DNA of 64,000 bases from Burkholderia territorii. Its GTDB lineage: Bacteria; Pseudomonadota; Gammaproteobacteria; Burkholderiales; Burkholderiaceae. The notes beneath the pieces were generated by a model. It made no database searches and was not told where the DNA came from. It saw only the letters and a list, made by a program, of their open reading frames with translations. A program made the translations under genes and the position numbers. Each line of letters starts with the position of its first letter. The stretch's first letter is position 1. The DNA lies in assembly GCF_902833055.1 (NCBI RefSeq), contig NZ_CADFEJ010000001.1:930001-994000 (forward strand). Direction: 5' to 3'. Below are positions 18,381-25,119 of the stretch, piece after piece.

Positions 18381-18409
18381 TTTTCAACGGGTGTTGAGTC
18401 AACTACAAT
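18381..18409 (+). promoter_or_regulatory. Promoter of the LysR gene with CAAC-GTTG motif
   Basis: -35-like TTTTCA (18381-18386), 17-nt spacer, -10 TACAAT (18404-18409). Within the spacer region, CAAC-GGGT-GTTG (18385-18396) runs into GTTGA-G-TCAAC (18393-18403). This resembles CAAC-AAGT-GTTG-TCAAC in the 14.5-kb promoter. The start codon lies only 7 nt beyond the -10, which implies a leaderless mRNA. Confidence 0.55.
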
Positions 18410-18416
18410 ACCCCGC

Positions 18417-19370
18417 ATGTCGCACCTTCCTCCCCTCAGCGCGCTGCGTGCTTTCGAGGCGGCCGTCCGCCTCGGCGGGTTCGCGCGCGCGGCGTCCGAG
18501 CTGAACGTGTCGACGAGCGCCATCAGTCACCAGATCCGCGCGCTCGAGGAATCGCTGGGTGCCCGCCTGCTCGAACGCAGCACCGGCCTCGGCGGCATCG
18601 GCCTCACGCAAGCCGGCGCCCGCCTGCTGCCCGCCGTCAGCGATGCGCTGTCGAAGCTGACCGACGCGTGCGACGAGATTCGCGGCGCCACCGCGCAACG
18701 GCTGACGGTGTCCGCGAACGCGCCGTTTTCGTCGATGTGGCTCGCGCGCCGCCTCGCGGAATTTTCGTCGCTGCATCCCGAAACGCCGCTGCATGCCGTC
18801 GTGGTCGACGACGAACCGGATTTCGCGCGCAGCGGCGTCGATCTCGCGATCGTGCACGTACCCGCGCACCGGCTGCGCGACGACGACGACGTGTTGATGC
18901 GCGAAACCGTCTTTCCCGTCTGCAGTCCCGAACTGTATCCGCATGCATCGGGGTACGTATGCCGCTCGCGGCTGCTGCAGGAGATGCACGACGACTGCCC
19001 CGAAATCGACTGGCGCAACTGGGCCGTGCACTTCGGGCTGCCGGACGACTTCGAAACGAAGATCGTCCGCTACAGCAGTTTCAGTCAAGTGATCGGCGCG
19101 GCGGTGGGCGGCGCGGGCATCGCGCTCGGGCGCGTGCCGCTGATCGAGCCCGAACTGCGCAGCGGCCGCCTCGTGCCGCTGGTGCCGGGCCTCATGCGCG
19201 AGGCGTCCTGGCGGCTGGTGCTGCGCCGCAATCCGTCGGCGCGCCACCGGCTGCTCGATCCATTGATCGCGTTCCTGCGCCGCGAGGCCGATGCACCGCC
19301 GCTCCAGCTCGCGAAGATCGTTGCGCCCGCATCCAACGACAGCCACGCGCGCGGCGCGGGCGGTGCGTAG
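18417..19370 (+). CDS. LysR-family transcriptional regulator (GcvA-like)
   Basis: 317 residues. The N-terminal helix-turn-helix reads LSALRAFEAAVRLGGFARAASELNVSTSAISHQIRALEESLG, typical of the GcvA group, followed by the two-lobed effector domain (IGAAVGGAGIALGRVPLIEPEL). It is transcribed away from the ABC exporter, the usual LysR layout for regulating a divergent target. No Shine-Dalgarno sequence precedes the ATG and the -10 sits 7 nt away. The shared palindromes suggest it may also control the operon starting at 14413. Confidence 0.9.
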   Translation: MSHLPPLSALRAFEAAVRLGGFARAASELNVSTSAISHQIRALEESLGARLLERSTGLGGIGLTQAGARLLPAVSDALSKLTDACDEIRGATAQRLTVSANAPFSSMWLARRLAEFSSLHPETPLHAVVVDDEPDFARSGVDLAIVHVPAHRLRDDDDVLMRETVFPVCSPELYPHASGYVCRSRLLQEMHDDCPEIDWRNWAVHFGLPDDFETKIVRYSSFSQVIGAAVGGAGIALGRVPLIEPELRSGRLVPLVPGLMREASWRLVLRRNPSARHRLLDPLIAFLRREADAPPLQLAKIVAPASNDSHARGAGGA

Positions 19371-19377
19371 CGAAGCC

Positions 19378-19400
19378 GCGCCCGAAGGCCGCGCGGGCGC
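19378..19400. terminator. GC-rich hairpin between convergent genes
   Basis: GCGCCCG pairs with CGGGCGC across a 9-nt loop in the 48-bp gap between the convergent LysR and MAPEG genes. No T-run follows, so it may only assist termination. Confidence 0.4.
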
Positions 19401-19418
19401 TCTCCGTTCATCCTCCCG

Positions 19419-19790
19419 TCACGGCGCGGCGAAGAACAACGCGACGACGCAGGCCATCCCCGCGAACCACACGAGCGAGCGCAGCGCCGCCCAGTTCAGC
19501 ACGTACATCAGCGCATAGACGACGCGAATCGCGACGAAAGCCATCGCAAGCTGATCGACGTGGTGTGCATTCGCGCCGTTGTGCCATGCGACGATCAACG
19601 CGGCCGTAAACAGCGCCAGCGCTTCCCATGCATTCTGGTGCACGGCCTGCGCCCGCGCGCGCCAGCCTTCGAGCCGCGCCAGGTACTCGCGCGGCGCGTG
19701 GTTGTCGTAGCCCTTGCGGGCCTTGGCCAGGAACGTCATCGGGAACGGCAACAGCGCCACGATGAACAGGCACATCTGGGACGTCGTCAT
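19419..19790 (-). CDS. MAPEG-family small membrane protein
   Basis: 123 residues from the ATG at 19790, chosen because GGAGGAGACTTTG precedes it; the longer frame begins in non-coding sequence. Four hydrophobic helices are visible. The MAPEG marks are an N-terminal helix ending FLAKARKGYDNHAPREYLARLEG, then AQAVHQNAWEALALF and a polar RVVYALMYV segment. Eukaryotic relatives conjugate glutathione or act in eicosanoid synthesis; bacterial roles are mostly unknown. It stands alone. Confidence 0.8.
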   Translation of the reverse strand: MTTSQMCLFIVALLPFPMTFLAKARKGYDNHAPREYLARLEGWRARAQAVHQNAWEALALFTAALIVAWHNGANAHHVDQLAMAFVAIRVVYALMYVLNWAALRSLVWFAGMACVVALFFAAP

Positions 19791-20093
19791 CAAAGTCTCC
19801 TCCTTTATGATTACATCGAACAATGACACGGTCGCGCAGAGCTTAGCATCGCGCCGTGCTGATCGCGTACCGGTTTTCTAGACGGGGGACTCGGCCGGAC
19901 ACCCTGCCGGACGCCGTGACGGCATGCCGTCGGCACAAAAATTTCCACCAAATCGCCGACAAATACGTTAATTAAAACTGGTCGAACACCAATAAGATAG
20001 CGCTCAACACTGGCTCGGCGCGTTGCCGCGCCAGCCTGCTTATCCGCGCCGCGCCTCTGCGCGCACCGAACGACTTTCGACACGAGCCCGCTC

Positions 20094-21215
20094 ATGCCCC
20101 GTCCCATCGTCGCCCATATCCGTCCCGACGCCGTCCGCCACAACCTCGATTTCATCCGCCGCACTGCCGCACGCTCGCGCGTGTGGGCCGTGGTCAAGGC
20201 CGACGCGTACGGTCACGGGATCGAGCGGATCTATCCGGGCCTCGCAGCCGCCGACGGCATCGCGCTGCTCGATCTCGACGAAGCCGTGCGCGTGCGCGAG
20301 CTCGGCTGGGACAAGCCGGTGCTGCTGCTCGAAGGGATCTTCGAGCCGGCCGACGTCGAACTGGCCGATCGCCATCGGCTGACGGTCGCCGTGCATTGCG
20401 ACGAGCAACTCGACCTGCTGATCGCCGCGAAGCCGCGCCAGCCGATCGACATCCAGCTGAAGATGAACTCCGGGATGAACCGGCTCGGCTACCGGCCCGA
20501 CGCATTCCGCGCCGCGTGGGAGCGCGCGGCGGCCGCGCCGTCGATCGGCAAGATCACGCTGATGATGCATTTCGCGAATGCCGACGAAGGCGAAGCCGAC
20601 TGGCAGCTCGAGCAGTTCGACGCGGCCACGGCCGGGATTCCGGGCGAACGTTCGGTATCGAATTCCGCGGCCGTGCTGTGGCATCCGCACGCGCATCGCG
20701 ACTGGGTGCGGCCCGGCACGATCCTGTATGGCGCGTCGCCGACCGGCGCGTCGCGGCACATCGCCGACACGCCGCTGGTCGCCGCGATGACGCTGACGAG
20801 CAAGATCATCGGCGTGCAGACGCTCGCGCCGGGGGAAACGGTCGGTTACGGCCGCCGCTTCACCGCCGACCAGCCGATGCGCATCGGCGTCGTCGCGTGC
20901 GGCTACGCGGACGGTTATCCGCGCCACGCGCCGACCGGCACGCCGATCGCGGTGGACGGCGTGATGACGCGCGTCGTCGGCCGCGTGTCGATGGACATGC
21001 TGACCGTCGATCTCACGCCGTGCCCGAACGCGGGCATCGGCGCGAGCGTCGAGCTGTGGGGCGATCAGGTGAAGGTCGACGACGTCGCGCAAGCCAGCGG
21101 CACGATCGGCTACGAGCTGATGTGCGCGCTCGCGCGCCGCGTGCCGGTCGTGATCGCGCCGCTCGGCGCGTCGACGGTGCAGCAGGCGTCGCGCACGGGC
21201 AGCTACGGGCGTTGA
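20094..21215 (+). CDS. alr: Alanine racemase
   Basis: 373 residues. The PLP lysine is K35 in [12 protein letters not shown]. The second catalytic base is Y271 in CGYADGYPR. The carbamylated-lysine region is [11 protein letters not shown] (K123), which resembles the catabolic DadX type. C-terminal motifs [11 protein letters not shown] and [11 protein letters not shown] complete the family pattern. It interconverts L- and D-alanine for peptidoglycan or D-alanine catabolism. No dadA lies nearby. The 19791-20093 gap upstream is AT-rich around 19940-20000, where its promoter probably lies. Confidence 0.95.
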   Translation: MPRPIVAHIRPDAVRHNLDFIRRTAARSRVWAVVKADAYGHGIERIYPGLAAADGIALLDLDEAVRVRELGWDKPVLLLEGIFEPADVELADRHRLTVAVHCDEQLDLLIAAKPRQPIDIQLKMNSGMNRLGYRPDAFRAAWERAAAAPSIGKITLMMHFANADEGEADWQLEQFDAATAGIPGERSVSNSAAVLWHPHAHRDWVRPGTILYGASPTGASRHIADTPLVAAMTLTSKIIGVQTLAPGETVGYGRRFTADQPMRIGVVACGYADGYPRHAPTGTPIAVDGVMTRVVGRVSMDMLTVDLTPCPNAGIGASVELWGDQVKVDDVAQASGTIGYELMCALARRVPVVIAPLGASTVQQASRTGSYGR

Positions 21216-21383
21216 TGCGCGGCGCGGGCGCGGCGACGCGCTCGCGGGCGCCGCGCGTCCCCTGCATTCGCCATTCGGATTCAGCTTGCGAACTGCTTCA
21301 CAGGCAGAGCGCCCGCCTCGGCAACGTGCGAAGGACGCTCGCGCGGGCAATGCGCACGGGCGGTCACCCCACCCGCCGCCGTG

Positions 21384-22178
21384 CTACGAGCGCCACACCG
21401 GCGCGCGCTTTTCCAGGAACGCGTCGATTCCCTCGCCGGCATCCTCTTCCATCATGTTGCGCGCCATCACGTCGCCCGCGAACGCGTACGCGTCGTCGAG
21501 CGGCAGTTCGCGCTGCCGATAGAACATCTGCTTGCCGTAGCGCACGGCTGCCGGGCTTTTCGCGGCGATCTCCGCGACCTTGCGCGCGACGGCCGCGTCG
21601 AGCGCATCCTCGGGCACGGCCTCGTTGACGAGCCCCCAGGCGGCAGCCGTCGCCGCATCGACGAAGCGCCCGGTGACGAGCATGTCGAACGCGCGCTTCG
21701 CCGACACGTTGCGGCTCAATGCGACGGCAGGCGTCGAACAAAACAGCCCGACGTTGATTCCGGATACCGCGAAGCGCGCGGTATCGGCTGCGACCGCGAG
21801 ATCGCACGCGGCGACGAGCTGGCAGCCGGCCGCCGTCGCGATGCCGTGCACGCGTGCGATCACCGGCACCGGCAATGCGCGCATCGCGAGCATCACGCGG
21901 CTGCATTGCGCGAACAGCGCGCGGTAGTAATCGAGTTCGGGCCTGGCGCGCATCTGGCGCAGGTCGTGACCCGCGCAGAACGCCTTGCCCTCGGCCGCCA
22001 GCACGACGCAGCGCACGTGCGGATCGGCGGCGAGTGAATCGAATGCGTCCTGCAGGCTCGACAGCATCGCCTCCGACAACGCGTTGAACTGTTGCGGCCG
22101 GTTCAGCCGCAGCGTGACGACGCCGTCGCGCACGTCGCGCAACAGGATCGGCTCGGGTGTCTCGTGACGGGATTCCAT
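21384..22178 (-). CDS. Enoyl-CoA hydratase/isomerase family protein (ECHDC3-like)
   Basis: 264 residues from the ATG at 22178, with GGAG upstream. Crotonase fold: VTLRLNRPQQFNALSEAM, the oxyanion segment GKAFCAGHDLRQM, and AAGCQLVAACDLAVAADTARFAVSGINVGLFCSTPAVAL. The last region closely resembles mammalian ECHDC3. The two glutamates that hydrate enoyl-CoA in classical enzymes are replaced (Q in GCQL; G in VSGINVG), so ordinary hydratase activity is doubtful. It stands alone, convergent with alr; no fatty-acid genes are adjacent. Confidence 0.85.
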   Translation of the reverse strand: MESRHETPEPILLRDVRDGVVTLRLNRPQQFNALSEAMLSSLQDAFDSLAADPHVRCVVLAAEGKAFCAGHDLRQMRARPELDYYRALFAQCSRVMLAMRALPVPVIARVHGIATAAGCQLVAACDLAVAADTARFAVSGINVGLFCSTPAVALSRNVSAKRAFDMLVTGRFVDAATAAAWGLVNEAVPEDALDAAVARKVAEIAAKSPAAVRYGKQMFYRQRELPLDDAYAFAGDVMARNMMEEDAGEGIDAFLEKRAPVWRS

Positions 22179-22398
22179 GATGCTCCGCTCGACGGGGTTC
22201 GATCGGTCGCGAACCGGCAGTCCGGGCGGCACGCACCCGCGTTCGCGATCGACATGATCACGAATCGTCCTCCACATTGCGCGTGGCGTCCAGCATGGCC
22301 GGCTGCGCCGGCCCGCACGCCGCCACGCCGCGAGCCGAAGGCCACACCGACTGCCCGTCGATCGCCGCCCGACGGCGACGCATCGTCCGCGTGCCCGG

Positions 22399-22764
22399 TC
22401 AGCCCGCCAGCTTCTTCAGCGCGTCGAGCACCGCGTCGCCCTTGAACGGTTTCACGATCCAGCCCTTCACGCCGGCGGCCTTGCCGCGCTCCTTCATCGC
22501 CGGGCTGCTTTCGGTCGTCAGCATCACGACGTTGACCGACGTATTCGCCAGCTCGCCGCGAATCTTCTCGACCATCGTCAGGCCGTCCATGTTCGGCATG
22601 TTCACGTCGCTGATCACGAGCCGCACGCCGGGCGTCGCCTTGAGCTTCGCGAGCCCGTCCTTGCCGTCCACCGCCGTCGCGACGTCGAGCCCGTGATTGC
22701 GCAGGAAACCCGCGACTTCGTCGCGCACCGTGCCCGAATCGTCGACCACCAGAATCTTTGCCAT
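22399..22764 (-). CDS. CheY-like single-domain response regulator
   Basis: 121 residues, one receiver domain. The acidic pair is in LVVDDS, the phosphoacceptor aspartate in LVISDVNMPNMDG (~D54), the switch threonine in VVMLTTES, and the lysine in GWIVKPFKG. There is no output domain, so it works by binding partners. It is the last gene of the chemosensory-like operon, after two CheX-like proteins that would dephosphorylate it and a CheA-like kinase that would phosphorylate it. Confidence 0.92.
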   Translation of the reverse strand: MAKILVVDDSGTVRDEVAGFLRNHGLDVATAVDGKDGLAKLKATPGVRLVISDVNMPNMDGLTMVEKIRGELANTSVNVVMLTTESSPAMKERGKAAGVKGWIVKPFKGDAVLDALKKLAG

Positions 22765-22800
22765 GCCGTCTTCCCCTTTCCTTGTTGCTCACTTCAACAT

Positions 22801-23769
22801 TCAAAACAGTTCCAGCTCGCCCGACTCGACCATCGGCCCGACGTCCTGCACGGATTCGCGGAAATCCTCCGGCGACCAGCTCAGGCTGAACACGAAACGC
22901 TGGTCGAGCCGCACCGAGCGCCCCGACACGGGGTCGGTCATCCGGTACTTGAAACACAGCTGCGGACAGTCGCCGCCGAACGAGATGAACTTCTGCTTGT
23001 GATTGACGACGAGCGGCACCTGTACCGGATGGCGCGCGAGTGCCTCGGCGTCGCCGAGATAACGGTTCTTGAACGCGCCCCACACGAGGTTGGTCAGCTC
23101 GCCGAGTACGCTGTTCACGTCGCGGAAATCGGGTGCGCGGCCTTCGCCGCGCGTGCCGCCGATCATGTCGAGCAGCGGTTGCTCGCTCGTTTGCAGCAGC
23201 ATGTAGCCGCGGCACCATGCGCTTTCCAGCGCGATCAGGCTGAACACCTCGCCGAAGATGATCTGGTCGCGCACGATGCACGGCGTGTCGCGCTCGATCG
23301 CAAGGCCCGGAAACAGGCTGTCGAGCCGCGCCTCGGTGATCTCCGCGATGCCGCGCACGAGCGCATTCGGGTAATCGCGGCCGAACAGGTATTCGTCGAT
23401 CGCACGCTTGAGCGGCGCCAGGTCGTCGGCGGTGTAGGCCGCGCACGCGACGCGCGCGAGCGCATCGGGCAGCCCGTCGCGCGATGCGCCGCCGGCATTC
23501 GACACGCGCCGCAGGATGATCGGCAACTCGGGCCGCAGCGCATCGATCTGCGTCGCGATGATCGCGCTTTCCTCCGGCGAGCCGCCGTAGTCCTCGGCGA
23601 GCAGGATGGCGCCAAGATCGATGTTCGAGCGCAGCACCTTCAGCAGCCGGTTGCGCCGCACGGTCAGGCCGACCAGGTTGTGCTCGTCGCAGAAGCGCTT
23701 GATCGTCGCCGCGTGCGCGCGGCTGTCGTCGAGCACGAGCACCTTGCTGACGGGTTGGTCTACGGTCAT
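22801..23769 (-). CDS. Degenerate receiver domain fused to CheX-like domain
   Basis: 322 residues from the ATG at 23769. Residues ~8-125 form a receiver-like fold beginning SKVLVLDDSRAHAATIKRF. The phosphoacceptor position reads ILLAEDYGG (E where D is expected), and the conserved K-P segment is missing (CAAYTADDL), so ordinary phosphotransfer is doubtful. Residues ~140-322 resemble CheX/CheC-type phosphatases: SLFPGLAIERD, FGEVFSLIALES, DVNSVLGELTNLVWGAFKNR. The C-terminus ends SGELELF, as does the next upstream CheX-like protein (GGELELF). Confidence 0.75.
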   Translation of the reverse strand: MTVDQPVSKVLVLDDSRAHAATIKRFCDEHNLVGLTVRRNRLLKVLRSNIDLGAILLAEDYGGSPEESAIIATQIDALRPELPIILRRVSNAGGASRDGLPDALARVACAAYTADDLAPLKRAIDEYLFGRDYPNALVRGIAEITEARLDSLFPGLAIERDTPCIVRDQIIFGEVFSLIALESAWCRGYMLLQTSEQPLLDMIGGTRGEGRAPDFRDVNSVLGELTNLVWGAFKNRYLGDAEALARHPVQVPLVVNHKQKFISFGGDCPQLCFKYRMTDPVSGRSVRLDQRFVFSLSWSPEDFRESVQDVGPMVESGELELF

Positions 23770-23791
23770 CTCGCTGAGTCCTCGCAATCGG

Positions 23792-24376
23792 TCAAAACAG
23801 TTCGAGCTCGCCGCCCGTGTCCACGCTCGCCGCTTCCGGCACGTGGAAATCGACCGGCGCGTTCGCGCACACGCACAGCGTCGCGCCGATCCGCACGTCG
23901 CCGTCGAGCGTCACGTCGTAGGCGGCCACGTGATCGGGGTTCAACGCATGCAGGTAGTCGACGCTCGCGCCGCTCAACAGGTAAGGCGTCGACATCCCCA
24001 GATCGGGGAACGGCGCGGTCAGCGCCTGGTTGATCGCGCCGCAGCACAGGTTCGCGACTTCCATGAACGCCTCGGGCAGCGGCCGCTGCGCGCTCGCGCC
24101 GGACGCTGCCGCTGCAAAATGACGGCGCGTCGGTTCGTCGTCGCGAAAGCGCAGCGCGAGCAGCAACCGGAAATGCAGCGCCGAAATCGTCAGCACTGCG
24201 ACGTGTTCGGGCACCTTCGGTGTCGCGCGCGGCTTCGTGCGTGACGGATCGTGCGACGCGTCGTGCGCGTCGACGGCGGCCGGCCGGATTTCGCACGCGC
24301 CACCGGACGCGAGCCGCGTGCGCGCTGCATCGAAGAAGATTCGCTCGAAACCGGCCCGGGCCTGCGCACTGATCAC
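23792..24376 (-). CDS. CheX-like chemotaxis phosphatase family protein
   Basis: 194 residues from a GTG at 24376, whose GTGA overlaps the stop of the preceding MCP-like gene. The visible CheX/CheC-like element is AFMEVANLCCGAINQAL, corresponding to the E-x-x-N phosphatase helix. The protein ends in GGELELF, the same tail as its downstream paralogue. CheX proteins are usually dimeric CheY-P phosphatases. The gene lies second-to-third in the operon between the MCP-like and receiver-CheX genes. Confidence 0.7.
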   Translation of the reverse strand: MISAQARAGFERIFFDAARTRLASGGACEIRPAAVDAHDASHDPSRTKPRATPKVPEHVAVLTISALHFRLLLALRFRDDEPTRRHFAAAASGASAQRPLPEAFMEVANLCCGAINQALTAPFPDLGMSTPYLLSGASVDYLHALNPDHVAAYDVTLDGDVRIGATLCVCANAPVDFHVPEAASVDTGGELELF

Positions 24377-25119
24377 GCCGCCGCTCCCTCGAGTCGCGCA
24401 TGCAGCTGCCCGGCAAGCGTCTCGACCGTCGCGAGCGCCGCGGTGATCATCTTGCCGCCCGCCTGGATGTCCTGGAACGTCGCGGCCGTCACGAGGTCGT
24501 TGCGATTCAGGCTGTCCCGATAGCTGTTCGACAGTTGCTGCGAGCGCGCGGCAAGCCCGCGCACCTCGCTCGCGACGATCGAGAAGCCGCGACCGGCCGT
24601 GCCCGCGCGCGCGGCCTCGATCGACGCGTTCAGCGACACGATCGACACGTGCGCGACGATCGCCGACAACTCCTGGTTCTTCGTGCGCATGTCCTGGTTC
24701 TGCGTGGTCAGCGAGATCATCTGCTCGTGCCAGCGCTCGAACGTGCCGGCCAGCCCGCGCAGCCGCGCGGCTTCGCCGGCGAGCTTCGTCGCATGCTGAG
24801 ACAGTGCGGCGCGCTCGGCCGCGAGTGCCTGCAGCGCGTCGCGCTGCTCGCCGGTGCCGGCCGCCTCGCGCGCCAGCGCGTCCTCGAGTTCCGCTTCGCG
24901 ACGTGCCCACGCCTGCGCCGCGTCGGCGTGGGCGGCAACGGCCTCATCGGCCCGCGCATCGGCCGCGCCGAGCGCGGCGCGCAACGCGTCGGCTTCGCGC
25001 GTCAGCGCGGTAACCAGCCGTGCCCGCGCGATGCGATACACGATCGCGGCAACCGCCGCAGCCACCACGCCGCCCGCCAGCGCGGCGCCCACCGGGATCA
25101 TCCATGCGTGCACGATCAT
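24373..25119 (-). CDS. Short MCP-like signalling protein with membrane anchor and no sensor domain
   Basis: 248 residues. One N-terminal hydrophobic helix (~4-27) is followed by a long Ala/Arg/Glu-rich coiled coil (~30-120). A methyl-accepting signalling tip follows: VSIVSLNASIEAARAGTAGRGFSIVASEVRGLAARS. No periplasmic ligand domain or HAMP is present, and the tip hairpin is shorter than in classical chemoreceptors. The ATG overlaps the stop of the CheA-like gene by 4 nt. It may be a scaffold for the kinase rather than a receptor. Confidence 0.8.
   Translation of the reverse strand: MIVHAWMIPVGAALAGGVVAAAVAAIVYRIARARLVTALTREADALRAALGAADARADEAVAAHADAAQAWARREAELEDALAREAAGTGEQRDALQALAAERAALSQHATKLAGEAARLRGLAGTFERWHEQMISLTTQNQDMRTKNQELSAIVAHVSIVSLNASIEAARAGTAGRGFSIVASEVRGLAARSQQLSNSYRDSLNRNDLVTAATFQDIQAGGKMITAALATVETLAGQLHARLEGAAA

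Noticed and set aside
22779-22800. TGTTG and CAACA arms between cheY and the receiver-CheX gene, considered as another copy of the 14.5/18.4-kb operator
   Set aside because: Arm order and spacing (7 nt, reversed polarity) differ from the other sites, and it lies inside an operon; probably chance.
22103-23446. 447-codon minus-strand frame overlapping cheY and the receiver-CheX gene
   Set aside because: Out of frame with the recognisable domains and composed of Arg/Ala/Gly repeats; shadow frame.
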